This document shows positions 16,776 to 25,579 of a stretch of 64,000 nt of DNA, piece after piece. Location: assembly GCF_029023725.1 (NCBI RefSeq), contig NZ_CP119075.1, positions 1,483,501 to 1,547,500 of the forward strand. Reading direction: 5' to 3'. Position 1 is the stretch's first letter. Each line of letters opens with the position of its first letter. A program made the position numbers and the translations under genes. The DNA is from Synoicihabitans lomoniglobus. GTDB taxonomy: Bacteria > Verrucomicrobiota > Verrucomicrobiia > Opitutales > Opitutaceae. The notes beneath the pieces are model-generated. The model had not been told where the DNA came from, searched no databases, and saw only the letters and a list, made by a program, of their open reading frames with translations.

Positions 16776-17888
16776 ATGCGGCATCTGCACTTTGTTCAAT
16801 CGATCGAACCTCTGCAAGGCGGGGGGTTGGGGCGATCCGCGTTGGATTTGCATTTGGCGCTGCTGGAGCGAGGGGTCGTATCAAGGCTTTTGGCCACTCG
16901 TGAGAAGCGTTTTATGGTGGAGTGGCCGGAAACGGTGCAGGGCCGCCGCAAGGGGATCTCCAAGGCCTATTATTCTCCGGAGATTGCGGGGCTTCTCGGG
17001 GCGGAGGTAAGGTGCGTGGATGTCGTGCACGGTCACGGATTCTATACGGCCCTGAACTGGATGGTCGGTGGCGCAGCCCATAAGTTAAAGCTGCCCTTGG
17101 TCTATCATCCGCATGGAATGCTCGATCCGTGGATTCTGAAGCGATCCCGGGTTAAAAAACGGTTCGTACGTTGGTGGTTTGAAGACCGTAATTTTCGCGC
17201 GGTTCGCTGTTGGCGAGCGCTCACCAGCAAGGAAGCGGATCAAATCCGCGCCGCAGGTCACAAGGGCGCGATCGAGGTCGTGCCGAATGGCGTCGACCCG
17301 GCGGCATTAACGCCATCAACGCTCCCTCGATCGTCACGGGATGGACGGAAGCGGATTTTGTTCTTGGCTCGGCTACATCCCAAAAAAGGAGCGGCGCTGC
17401 TAGTGGAGGCGTGGGCGAAATTGGCAACTCGGTTTCCGGATTGGGAAATCGCCATTCACGGTCCGGACGAGGGCGGGCACGCGGCTGAAATAGCTGCCGC
17501 CATTAAACGATTTGGATTAGGGGCAACTTGCCAACTGCATGTCGGTGCCGTGCGTGATGAAAAATGGACGCTTTTCGACGCTGCGGATATTTTCGTGCTT
17601 CCTTCCTACTCAGAGGGATTTCCGGTGGCCGTGCTGGAGGCTGCAGCGCGCGGACGTCCGGTTGTGATGACCACGGAGTGCAATTTTCCAGAATTGGGGA
17701 CGGCGGGTGGAGCGTGGATTTGTCGACCGGAGGCATCGGAGCTCGGGGCGAGTTTGGAGGCGGCTATGAATGCGAGCGATACCGAACGGCGTCAAAGAGG
17801 TGAAATTGGGCGGAAGCTGATTCAGCAGTCTTACACCTGGGACCGGCTCGCGGAGAAAGTGGATGAGGCCTGTCGGTTGCATTGCTGA
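16776..17888 (+). CDS. Glycosyltransferase, GT4 family
   Basis: 370-residue GT4 glycosyltransferase with complete family hallmarks. At the N-terminus the acceptor loop reads LQGGGLGRSALDL. Further on are VYHPHGMLDPW and IEVVPNGVDP, then the donor half ILFLARLHPKKGAALLVEAW and FVLPSYSEGFPVAVLEAAAR with both catalytic-region glutamates. It probably adds a hexose to the lipid-linked unit. The ATG at 16776 directly precedes the first beta strand. The acetyltransferase at 17958 follows after 69 bases on the same strand. Confidence 0.92.
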   Translation: MRHLHFVQSIEPLQGGGLGRSALDLHLALLERGVVSRLLATREKRFMVEWPETVQGRRKGISKAYYSPEIAGLLGAEVRCVDVVHGHGFYTALNWMVGGAAHKLKLPLVYHPHGMLDPWILKRSRVKKRFVRWWFEDRNFRAVRCWRALTSKEADQIRAAGHKGAIEVVPNGVDPAALTPSTLPRSSRDGRKRILFLARLHPKKGAALLVEAWAKLATRFPDWEIAIHGPDEGGHAAEIAAAIKRFGLGATCQLHVGAVRDEKWTLFDAADIFVLPSYSEGFPVAVLEAAARGRPVVMTTECNFPELGTAGGAWICRPEASELGASLEAAMNASDTERRQRGEIGRKLIQQSYTWDRLAEKVDEACRLHC

Positions 17889-17957
17889 TGTTCGAGTGAG
17901 CCCACGCTGTCGGTTGCCGCGCTTGCTTTTCCGCTGGGGGGCTTTGATCTGAGCATT

Positions 17958-18551
17958 ATGACAACTCGGGTTCGCAATGATCATTTTGACCCAAGTTTGG
18001 GATTGGAACGGGGGCGCGGTAAGGCAATCGAGATACTTTGGTATAGTGTTAAGTGTATCTTCTTTTTGGCGGCCTTGCCGTGGCCATCGCGGCTGAAGTC
18101 GATTTTACTGAGATGCTTTGGCGCGAAGATCGGACGGGGGGTCGTGATCAAGCCTCGCGTTAATATCCACTTTCCGTGGAAATTGGTGATCGGTGATCAT
18201 GCGTGGATCGGTGAGGAGGTATTTATTCTCAATTTTGAACGGGTGACCATCCGCGCTCACGCCTGTGTGTCCCAACGTGCTTTTTTATGCACGGGAAACC
18301 ATGATTTCAGGGATCCTACCATGCCTTTCCGTAATCGTCCCATTGTCATCGGAGACGGGGTGTGGGTAGGCGCACAGGTTTTCGTGGCACCCGGGATTAC
18401 ATTGGGAGAGGAGGCCATCGCAACGGCTGGCAGCGTCGTGGTGCGGGATCTACCGCCGGCGATGGTGTGCAGTGGCAATCCATGTGGTCCGATCAAGCCG
18501 CGGTGGAAGGTTAACCGAGCGGGGCGATCCTTGGGTCTCGAAGAAAAGTAG
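17958..18551 (+). CDS. WcaF-like hexapeptide acetyltransferase
   Basis: 197-residue acetyltransferase resembling WcaF of colanic acid synthesis. An amphipathic N-terminal part (about residues 20-50, KCIFFLAALPWPSRLKS) precedes the left-handed beta-helix. LbH rungs run through KIGRGVVIKPRVNIHFPWKL and VIGDHAWIGEEVFI. The CTGNHDFRD loop carries the presumed catalytic histidine. The C-terminal turn has VIGDGVWVGAQVFVAPGITLG in two rungs, then SGNPCGPIKPR. It would acetylate a sugar residue in the cytoplasm before export. It is the last recognisable gene of the plus-strand polysaccharide cluster before the insertion element. Confidence 0.88.
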   Translation: MTTRVRNDHFDPSLGLERGRGKAIEILWYSVKCIFFLAALPWPSRLKSILLRCFGAKIGRGVVIKPRVNIHFPWKLVIGDHAWIGEEVFILNFERVTIRAHACVSQRAFLCTGNHDFRDPTMPFRNRPIVIGDGVWVGAQVFVAPGITLGEEAIATAGSVVVRDLPPAMVCSGNPCGPIKPRWKVNRAGRSLGLEEK

Positions 18552-18786
18552 TGGCTGGGTCCCGGAAGGATCTAAACACAAAGGCGCGGAGAATCGGAGA
18601 GACCACGTTGAACCTTACAGAAGTCAACGAAGGGCGCGAAGTCGGATTCCAATCGCGTGCCGGGTGGGTGCGGGTGAGAACTTGGATGTTAACGCCAAGG
18701 AGCGAAGGGGCAAAGGGAGAGAACGAGAAAGATTACGATGTCGTAGCAACAAGGGAGCGTGCTATCTGGCGGCCACTCCACTGGGG

Positions 18787-18808
18787 CGGTATTCGCAAGC
18801 GAACACCC
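18787..18808 (+). repeat. CGGTATTCGCAAGCGAACAC repeat, copy 2
   Basis: Identical to the 22-base repeat at 16589-16610. The surrounding 18552-18845 region contains no gene I trust; it holds fragments such as TTAACGCCAAGGAGCGAAG and CGCCTTGGCGGCTTGACG that resemble the TTTTAACGC hairpin elements seen elsewhere. Confidence 0.7.
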
Positions 18809-18886
18809 TACATCCATCCGGCCTCCGCGCCTTGGCGGCTTGACGGTAAGCGTCCGTTCTACCGCGTATGCGGAAGGGGTTGACGC

Positions 18887-20437
18887 TCAGGCCGCGGGTT
18901 TCCAGTCGCGCGGGGTAAGTTTGGCGGCAGCGACTTGGTGATTGGTCATGCCGGGCAGGCGATGGAGCACGTCGTTGAGGTAAGCGAGAGGTTCGACGTT
19001 ATGGCGGCGGCAGCATTCGAGGATGGTGTAGATGATCGCAGCGCGCTTGCCCGCACCGGGGTGCCCAATGAACAACCAGTTCTTGGCCCCGAGTTTGGTG
19101 GGGCGGATGGCTTGTTCGGTGAGGTTGTTGTCGATGCGCGTTTGCCCGTGCTGCACGTATGCGGTCAGCTTGCTCCACTGGGATCGGGCGTAACCGATGG
19201 CATCAGCGATGGCGGTTCTGGGCATGTGCGTGTCGATATCTTCGTCCAATGACTGCCTGATCTGTGCGAGGACTGGCACACTGCGTTCGGCCCGGATCTC
19301 CGCGACCTGCGCCACGCTCGCCTCGGCCGGCAATGACGCTTCGATCGCGTAGAGATCGCGGATGAGCACCAAGTAATGCGCCGCCCCGGATTCACCGGCT
19401 TGGTAGGCGTCGTAGAACCGTCGACGCGCGTGCGCCCAGCATCCGAGTTGCGTGATCTCGCGACCCTCGCTCACCCGGTCGTAGACTTGGTAGCCGTCGC
19501 TTTGCAGCAGACCGGTAAACTCGCACACGATGGCCTCGGCCGCGGCTTTACCCCGGCCCAGCGACCAATCAAAGCACAGGTCTCCTCCTGGATGTCCATA
19601 AACCCAGAGGTAACCGCGGCTACTTTGTCCTTTGCGATCCGGGTCAAGATAACGGATCGGCGTCTCATCGATCTGCAAGTAGTCGCCTCCGATCAATCCC
19701 TGCCGGATCGAGTGGTAGATGATTAACAGCCAGTTCTCGATGGCGTATCCGGTCCAGTCGCACAGGCGCTGACGCGGTAGCTTCACGCCGAAGCGTTGCT
19801 TGAAGCTTTTCTCCAATCGGTAGAGAGGAAGGTGGTCCACATATTTGGCCACCAAGAGGAACGCGATCAAACCGGCGGCGGGTAGTCCGCCCGGGATCAC
19901 CCGGGCCGGTAGCGGCGCAATGAAGGGCGCCGCTGCGGCTTGCCCCTTGCGTTTAAACTTCGGTCGCACGATCCGGCGACGGATCACCTTCATCGGCTGG
20001 ACATCGAGTTCTTCGGTCACTTCTTCACCGATGCGCTCGTAGGCCTCCGGTTCGGCCCGCACCTCCTCCGGGATGATTTCCTCGGTGATCGTCTCCAGGT
20101 CTTCGGGCAGTCGGGCCTGCGACTCCTCCGCCTGAGGTCGACGGCGGGCGTAGCCAATCACCTCCTTGGGCACCTCCTCCTGCTGCGCGCGTTCCCGCTC
20201 CATCTCGTCGAGAGCCAAGTTCAACTGCGCCTCGCTGACCTGCTCACCCCGCGACTGTCCGAACAGCTTGCGTTTCAGGGCCTCCAACTGGCGCTGCATG
20301 TAAGCCATCTCCGCATTGAGCGCCTTTAGCTCCGTGCCTAATACATGGTTTTCTTGCTCCAGTCGTTCGCATTCAAGACGCAGAACCTGCGCCTCATCAT
20401 CCTCCTGAAGATCGGTTGGTGGATTAACTGTCGCCAC
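18887..20437 (-). CDS. tnpC: IS66-family transposase (TnpC)
   Basis: 516-residue DDE transposase that cuts and joins the element's ends. An N-terminal coiled coil (about residues 15-60, LECERLEQENHVLGTEL) precedes a linker lacking the CxxC zinc finger of many IS66 transposases. The catalytic core has the first Asp in QIDETPIRYLD, the second in LQSDGYQVYD followed by GCWAHARRRFYDA, and the glutamate in DNNLTEQAIRPTKLG. The C-terminal tail YLNDVLHRLPGMTNHQ and KLTPRDWKP is the usual IS66 ending. It lies 27 bases downstream of tnpB on the minus strand and is full length. Confidence 0.95.
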   Translation of the reverse strand: MATVNPPTDLQEDDEAQVLRLECERLEQENHVLGTELKALNAEMAYMQRQLEALKRKLFGQSRGEQVSEAQLNLALDEMERERAQQEEVPKEVIGYARRRPQAEESQARLPEDLETITEEIIPEEVRAEPEAYERIGEEVTEELDVQPMKVIRRRIVRPKFKRKGQAAAAPFIAPLPARVIPGGLPAAGLIAFLLVAKYVDHLPLYRLEKSFKQRFGVKLPRQRLCDWTGYAIENWLLIIYHSIRQGLIGGDYLQIDETPIRYLDPDRKGQSSRGYLWVYGHPGGDLCFDWSLGRGKAAAEAIVCEFTGLLQSDGYQVYDRVSEGREITQLGCWAHARRRFYDAYQAGESGAAHYLVLIRDLYAIEASLPAEASVAQVAEIRAERSVPVLAQIRQSLDEDIDTHMPRTAIADAIGYARSQWSKLTAYVQHGQTRIDNNLTEQAIRPTKLGAKNWLFIGHPGAGKRAAIIYTILECCRRHNVEPLAYLNDVLHRLPGMTNHQVAAAKLTPRDWKPAA

Positions 20438-20464
20438 TATACGGATACAGTATCCGGCCTCCCG

Positions 20465-20791
20465 CTATTGGCCAGCCAAAGTGCGCTTTAGACGTAACTT
20501 TTTCACGTCTCCACCCGCGATCAGCCACGCAAGTTCATCACGCGTCAGCCGCTCCTGACCGTCCGGACTTTCCGGCCACGCAAACCGCCGGTGATGCAGA
20601 CGTCGCGTGCCGCACCAAACACCCGTCGCATCGACGACGAGGAACTTCAGCAGGCCTCTTGACCGGTTTGAAAACACGTAAAGCGCTTCCGGCTCCGGCC
20701 GGCCCACCAACGTCCGCAAGCTGTTCGCTCCTTTGCGCAAATCCACCACGCCGCCATACACGTAAATCTGTTCCGCTTCGATTCGAGCCAT
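20465..20791 (-). CDS. tnpB: IS66 accessory protein TnpB
   Basis: 108-residue IS66 Orf2/TnpB protein, needed for transposition of IS66-type elements though its biochemical role is unclear. Family features are VYGGVVDLRKGANSLRTLV near the start, ALYVFSNRSRGLLKFL and RRLHHRRFAWPE. It begins 59 bases inside the right inverted repeat and is followed by tnpC. Confidence 0.92.
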   Translation of the reverse strand: MARIEAEQIYVYGGVVDLRKGANSLRTLVGRPEPEALYVFSNRSRGLLKFLVVDATGVWCGTRRLHHRRFAWPESPDGQERLTRDELAWLIAGGDVKKLRLKRTLAGQ

Positions 20792-20860
20792 CCCGCCACT
20801 CTACCAACCCGAAGCCCTCCCGACTACCACGTGCTAGGACGGACGCTTACGCTTGACGAC

Positions 20861-23800
20861 TTAGCGTAAAAAATTCTGATCCCTGATACTGCTCGATTCC
20901 AACTGACTGACATTTGGGTTTTCAATCTCAATCACGGTCGGTAGGGTGCGCGGGCGGACCATGATGACCAGGGAGCGGATGTCGATGGTTGCGAGTCGGT
21001 TAGATGATGATGTTGAGGTGGCATCGGTGTCCGGGGGACTTCCTCCTTTGTCAAGACTGCCGCGGATCACCCGGGAAGCTCGTGAGAAGAACATGGGGGT
21101 GAAGTTGGGGGCGGCTTCGAGATAGTTTTGAGATTTGGCCTTTGCGTGTAGGCGAGGGATAACCGTCCAGAGGGTTCCGTCGGCGTCGCGGAAGTTGATG
21201 TCGAATTCTTCGATGCGGTTCTCGGCGGTTGCCGATGCGGGAAGGGGCGAAGGTTCCAGCTTCGTCCCGCCTTGCGGGACTTCTGCGGACATGCTGGTTT
21301 GTCGTGGTAAGACGAGTCGGTATTTGAAGCTTAAAGCGGCGTTCTGGGCTAATCTTAAGTCGGCGGGGAAGGGGAGTTCGATTTCTGCGGGGCGGAGAGA
21401 CTCGGAGGGAAGATCATTGACCGTGATGAGCCAGCTGTTGGGAGTTTCTTCAATATTTACACCCGGAGTGGTGAGCCAGCGTTTTGCAGTCGGGTGCTGC
21501 GTGAGCTGCGCTTCCCCATCGGCGAGCGGGCGGGCGAGTTGATCGGCGCGGGACTTGGCATTGTCGGCGGCACTGAAATCGAAGCTTTCGAGTCGCTCGA
21601 AACGGAATGCGGCGGGACTGGGATACAGCTGGGTGGCAAGGAGGGAGACTGCCGGTCTCTTGATCTTAACGTGTGAAGGTGTGAAGGAGTGAAGTTGCGA
21701 GGGGGCGTCCTCCTTCGCTGAAGCCCCCGCCGTAACCGAGTTTAAGGCGGGCGATTTGGCGGATTCGTCCGGGTGTTTTTCGTCAGGCGAAATGGAATCG
21801 GTCACTTTGGATTTCCAAGTCGCTACGAAGCGATGCGCGCGGAAGTTATCGTTGGGCAGCGTCGCAGTGAATTCAAGTCCGCGGCGCTCCATGGGGGCGA
21901 GGGTGATAGGGGGCGATTCGAATCCTGTTTCGAGGTCGGAAAGTCTGGTTGTTTTTGGAATGAAGTCGGTGATCGGAGGTGAGGTCGGCAGGGCTCCCTT
22001 ACTAATCTGGTCTTTTACTGACGCTTCGACAGGCACGGCCATCTGGGGGGCGATGGATTCGGTTTTCCCTTGGGCTAGAAGAAACTCTAGCGCCGGCGTT
22101 ATGGCGTAGATTTTGCCTTGGTTGGTGGCGATAATTGGGGTGTAAGCGTGAGGCCAATTCCGCTGGGTGGGCGGGCGGATTGACGAGCGGGCGGTGTCGG
22201 GACGGCGGTAGGGGATTGGTTTTTGCGTCGGTTCGCTTGTCGAAGATTTTATAAGCGCGGGCCTAGGGTCATATCTTCGAGTTGAGGATTGTGAGTCCGA
22301 GTCCTCTGTTGAAGCGTCAGCAAGCTGACGGCCTACCAAGGTGATCGTGCCGGCACCTAGCGAAAGAGAAAGGTTTCCGGTGACGGGGTTGTCGCTGAAG
22401 TTGTAGAGGATGATTTGGAAAGACCCTGTACTTGTTTGTTTTTCAAGGGAAGGAGACGGGAGCGTTAAATTACTGTTCTCAGGGGAGGCGAACGACGCAG
22501 AAGTCGTGCCTCGGTGGTTTACGCGCCGCAGGACATGCCCGTTGTAGCGTTTGATGGTTCGCGAGTCTTCACCAGCGATGAAGTCGAGAACGATCGGGTT
22601 CAAACTTTCGGTTTCAAGGCGTTTTAGCAGGGGCGAAAGGAGAGGACCACGGTCGGAACGTTTCTCTTTCGTCCCGCCCGGCGGGACTTCGGTGGACAAG
22701 GACGGTGAGCTGTGAGAAGGGATTGTATCACGATCCTGAGTTCGCGGGGCAGAGTCTGGGCCACTGCCGGAAGTTTGACGTTTAGATTCTCGCAGGAACG
22801 CGTCAGGGACTTCTGCTAGGAGTCCGAATTCGTTGATGCCTCTTTCATAATACGGCATGAAAACGAAGGCCATGGCTCCAGTGATGGTGCCATCGGTGAT
22901 GAAGGGCATCGTCAGCTCAAAGAAACGCTTTTGGCGCTCTCGACCTTCGACGGTATGGCGGTCGAAACGATCAAGAAGTCCGTAGCCGTATTCCGTCAGA
23001 AAAACCGGGAGGGGCGTTATTTTAGGTGGAAGTTCCAAAATCCAATTATCAAGTTCCAAGTTCTTTTCGGACTTAAAGTCGTCTAATCTTGGGTGGCTGG
23101 TGGCATGGCGCAGAGCCTCGATCCAGGCGTCGCGGACGCCACAAAAGTCTTCTGGGTAGCCATAGTAGTGGTAGTTGAAGGCTTCGGTATAACGCAACGT
23201 ATCATTGGCGACGAGTTCGTCCCAATAGGGGCCGGGAGGTAGGGCCATGGGCGAATGCATGACGGCCGAATCTCCAGATTCGGTCGAAGTAACAAAGTTC
23301 AAGTTTTCAAGTAACAGGTCGGAGGCCGGAGCTTTGGAGGTCTTAGCATCCCGGTGGCTTTGCGTTAAGATCGTCAGGTTTTCCTCGCGTCCGGCGATGA
23401 TGCCGCGACTACAGGCCTTGTAGAATGCGGCGAATGTTTCGGCGTTTTCGGGGATGAACCCAATGTCCGGCTCGTTCTCGATTTCCCAGGCGTCAATGAG
23501 ATCACCGTAGGTGCGGGCGAGCGCCCGACATCGTTCGAAGCTCTCCCGTAAGTCGAGCGGGAGCTTGGCCGGCTGGGAACGCATGCCCATATTCCAGGAC
23601 GAGGTCAGCCATCCGAGTTTGGCCACCAACCTATGACCGCGCGTACGCATAGCCATGAGAGCGGAACGACGCTCACGGATGGAAACGAGGTGAGGGGCGT
23701 CGGCCCACGGCCGTGACTCAATGCCCTCGAGGGTCGTGACTGCTGACGTAGCCATCCCCCGGACCCGAATCCAAGTACCGTCGTTACCCTCCATCCCTGC

Positions 23801-23938
23801 GTCATGCAGAACGCTCTCGGTTCGTTCGGGCGACCAGCCGGTGTCAAATCCCAATGGATTCGCTCCCGTGGCCGAAGGACCTATTGCAACGCAAAGCGCC
23901 AAAATACTAACGCGTAGCGATTGGAAGCGGAGGTTCAT
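20861..23938 (-). CDS. Large secreted glycoside-hydrolase-like protein with repeat-derived insertions
   Basis: 1,025-residue secreted protein. The ATG at 23938 opens a signal peptide (MNLRFQSLRVSILALCVAIG); a longer frame to 24007 would put 23 extra residues before it. The first ~370 residues look like a (beta/alpha)8 clan-A glycoside hydrolase: WEIENEPDIGF gives a candidate acid/base E156 and PVFLTEYGYG a candidate nucleophile E316. The family (GH5, GH39 or other) is not clear. The rest is low in conserved motifs, probably beta-sandwich domains. Several segments look repeat-derived: EVPPGGTK (about 413-420), EVPQGGTK (about 883-890) and NLELDNWILEL. Next to an O-antigen ligase, it may cut or trim the exported polysaccharide. 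Confidence 0.65.
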   Translation of the reverse strand: MNLRFQSLRVSILALCVAIGPSATGANPLGFDTGWSPERTESVLHDAGMEGNDGTWIRVRGMATSAVTTLEGIESRPWADAPHLVSIRERRSALMAMRTRGHRLVAKLGWLTSSWNMGMRSQPAKLPLDLRESFERCRALARTYGDLIDAWEIENEPDIGFIPENAETFAAFYKACSRGIIAGREENLTILTQSHRDAKTSKAPASDLLLENLNFVTSTESGDSAVMHSPMALPPGPYWDELVANDTLRYTEAFNYHYYGYPEDFCGVRDAWIEALRHATSHPRLDDFKSEKNLELDNWILELPPKITPLPVFLTEYGYGLLDRFDRHTVEGRERQKRFFELTMPFITDGTITGAMAFVFMPYYERGINEFGLLAEVPDAFLRESKRQTSGSGPDSAPRTQDRDTIPSHSSPSLSTEVPPGGTKEKRSDRGPLLSPLLKRLETESLNPIVLDFIAGEDSRTIKRYNGHVLRRVNHRGTTSASFASPENSNLTLPSPSLEKQTSTGSFQIILYNFSDNPVTGNLSLSLGAGTITLVGRQLADASTEDSDSQSSTRRYDPRPALIKSSTSEPTQKPIPYRRPDTARSSIRPPTQRNWPHAYTPIIATNQGKIYAITPALEFLLAQGKTESIAPQMAVPVEASVKDQISKGALPTSPPITDFIPKTTRLSDLETGFESPPITLAPMERRGLEFTATLPNDNFRAHRFVATWKSKVTDSISPDEKHPDESAKSPALNSVTAGASAKEDAPSQLHSFTPSHVKIKRPAVSLLATQLYPSPAAFRFERLESFDFSAADNAKSRADQLARPLADGEAQLTQHPTAKRWLTTPGVNIEETPNSWLITVNDLPSESLRPAEIELPFPADLRLAQNAALSFKYRLVLPRQTSMSAEVPQGGTKLEPSPLPASATAENRIEEFDINFRDADGTLWTVIPRLHAKAKSQNYLEAAPNFTPMFFSRASRVIRGSLDKGGSPPDTDATSTSSSNRLATIDIRSLVIMVRPRTLPTVIEIENPNVSQLESSSIRDQNFLR
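21261..21287 (-). repeat. GTCCCGC-CTT-GCGGGAC palindrome inside CDS
   Basis: TTCGTCCCGCCTTGCGGGAC, continuing TTCTGCGGACA, is a perfect 7-bp stem with a 3-base loop inside the glycoside-hydrolase gene. It is repeated in the same orientation at 22668-22694 and read in the same frame, giving SAEVPQGGTK. Confidence 0.7.
22668..22694 (-). repeat. GTCCCGC-CCG-GCGGGAC palindrome inside CDS
   Basis: TTCGTCCCGCCCGGCGGGAC, continuing TTCGGTGGACA, differs from the copy at 21261-21287 mainly in loop bases. It is translated as STEVPPGGTK. Both copies look like repetitive palindromes captured by the reading frame. Confidence 0.7.
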
Positions 23939-24037
23939 GTGGGCACGGGGAGACAAAACTCCATGGCCCGGTTCGGATACGGTTTCATAAATGATCGCAC
24001 ACTCCACTTCCTTGCGTCACTGCAAAAATCTCCAGAT

Positions 24038-25579
24038 TCATCGCATTCGCATTTCGAGACGAGGCAGAAGTAGGGCGAGAGTGAGAGATGTTATCAATGT
24101 GACGAGAATGGCAGGATTTTGGAGCGGAAAATCGACGGTGGCGTGAACGAGTGTAATCATACATGCACCCGATATCGAAACAGCCGCTAGATTTCGGAGC
24201 CCGCCATGGCGCAGGAATGAAACCAGTGCTACCACTAGTGCGGTCGCCATCCACACCAAGCCGGTTCGCCCGGTTTCTATCAATAGCTGCAAGTAGTCAT
24301 TGTGAACATGTTGCCAGAATGAATATCGATTTCCAATTTTGACAATATTCCCATCGATTTCCGAATAGCTTTGCTGAAATTTAGGAAAGAGGAATCTGAA
24401 TCCGCCTGCCCCCCAGCCAAAGATGGGATGTTCGAGCGACATATCGTAGCCGGCTAGCCACGCGTATTGCCGTCCCTTTATCGTGGCGTCGAATTTTTCT
24501 TTTTCCGTGAACACACTAAGACGATCGACCGTGCGATCGATATCGACAAGTTTTGTGCCGATGAAGGCAGTCGTCATCAATCCCACGAGGAGTACCGCAA
24601 TAAGAAGCGGCGCATGACTCGCGGTCCCTCTCACAATGACTCGCAAGGCGGCGTATATGACAGCGAGAAGGAGGAAAATCGCTAAAATGATTATCGCAGC
24701 CCGTGAGTACGACAATAGAACCGCAATAAGGAGAATAATAGAAAAGAATACGCACAATCCTGCCGGATTGCTTTTTATTCGTGTTCGCGTTGCCTGTTCA
24801 TGATAGTGAACCGCGAGGCTGAGGGTCAGTCCCGTGGCTAGAGCGAAGAAGCTTCCGGCATGGTTTTTATAAATGAAGGAAGAAAAACAGTAGTCTCGAA
24901 TTCCATCGACCAGCCAAAGAATTTTTGCCGGCGCGGTATAACGTGCAAGGACTCCCACGACGGCGAGAACACACGCATTCACGACAATGGCAGTCAGCAC
25001 GGTGATTACGGAGCGTCGGCGCGTAAAGCCGACCCAAAGCGCACAGGCGAGGAGGAAAGGGGCACCCCAAATCATCATCTGGCGCCAGATGTTCATGTGG
25101 CGGAAGGGGGTGATCATGCCGGCGGGGAGCCAATCCACATGGTCGATGCGGCGCATGGTCCAGGTCTTGCCTTTATCGATGTATTCCCAGGCGGGGTTGA
25201 GCGCTTGGATCAGCACATAGGCGAAGAAGACCACACCGATCCAAAATAATGGCCAACGGATCAGTTTGCGCCAAGGGTGGAGTGTGAAGGCATTTCCCCG
25301 GGTATAGTTGTCGGCATACTGGCGGGGTAAAAGAGCGAGGCCGAAGGCGGTGAGCGATAGTCCGAGGGAAATGAATTGGGCCCAAGCACGCATGCCGCCC
25401 AACATCCACGGCAGTGAGCATACGTTGATTGCCGCTACCCAGATCAAGGCGATTTCCAGCGGGTGAAGCGGGAGCGGCGCGCGCAGGTCGCCTTTGAAGT
25501 CGCGCAGCAGCTGTTCGTTTCTCGAAGATTTAGAAATTTTTAAATCGGTCTCCGCATCGTTCGGTGGGTAATCCGGCAT
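24038..25579 (-). CDS. O-antigen ligase family (Wzy_C) membrane protein
   Basis: 513-residue inner-membrane protein with about twelve hydrophobic segments and a large periplasmic loop before the last helices. That loop holds the family hallmarks: GRQYAWLAGYDMSLEHP, IFGWGAGGFRFLFP and FWQHVHNDYLQLLIETG, containing the conserved His and Asn-Asp-x-L-Q. Such proteins either ligate a polysaccharide to an acceptor (WaaL) or polymerise repeat units (Wzy); sequence alone does not separate these. The longer N-terminal cytosolic tail, about 45 residues and charged, is unusual. Its neighbours are the secreted glycoside hydrolase and a polyprenyl-phosphate sugar transferase, which fits polysaccharide assembly. 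Confidence 0.88.
   Translation of the reverse strand: MPDYPPNDAETDLKISKSSRNEQLLRDFKGDLRAPLPLHPLEIALIWVAAINVCSLPWMLGGMRAWAQFISLGLSLTAFGLALLPRQYADNYTRGNAFTLHPWRKLIRWPLFWIGVVFFAYVLIQALNPAWEYIDKGKTWTMRRIDHVDWLPAGMITPFRHMNIWRQMMIWGAPFLLACALWVGFTRRRSVITVLTAIVVNACVLAVVGVLARYTAPAKILWLVDGIRDYCFSSFIYKNHAGSFFALATGLTLSLAVHYHEQATRTRIKSNPAGLCVFFSIILLIAVLLSYSRAAIIILAIFLLLAVIYAALRVIVRGTASHAPLLIAVLLVGLMTTAFIGTKLVDIDRTVDRLSVFTEKEKFDATIKGRQYAWLAGYDMSLEHPIFGWGAGGFRFLFPKFQQSYSEIDGNIVKIGNRYSFWQHVHNDYLQLLIETGRTGLVWMATALVVALVSFLRHGGLRNLAAVSISGACMITLVHATVDFPLQNPAILVTLITSLTLALLLPRLEMRMR

Larger units (their letters stand above)
18846..20850 (-). mobile_element. IS66-family insertion sequence, 2,005 bp, intact ends
   Basis: The left end GTAAGCGTCCGTTCTACCGC and the reversed right end GTAAGCGTCCGTCCTAGCAC form terminal inverted repeats (first 12 bases identical, 19 of 22 overall). 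They are bounded by a perfect 8-bp direct repeat GCTTGACG at 18838-18845 and 20851-20858, the target duplication length typical of IS66. It encodes only tnpB- and tnpC-like genes on the minus strand; only 59 bases separate the right end from the tnpB start, so the tnpA gene of full-length IS66 elements is absent. Intact frames, ends and duplication suggest recent insertion. The target lies in a repeat-like sequence three bases past the stop of the glycoside-hydrolase gene. Confidence 0.93.

Noticed and set aside
18551-18883. 110-codon frame between the acetyltransferase and the IS element
   Set aside because: It is built of repeat fragments and crosses the left inverted repeat of the IS66 element.
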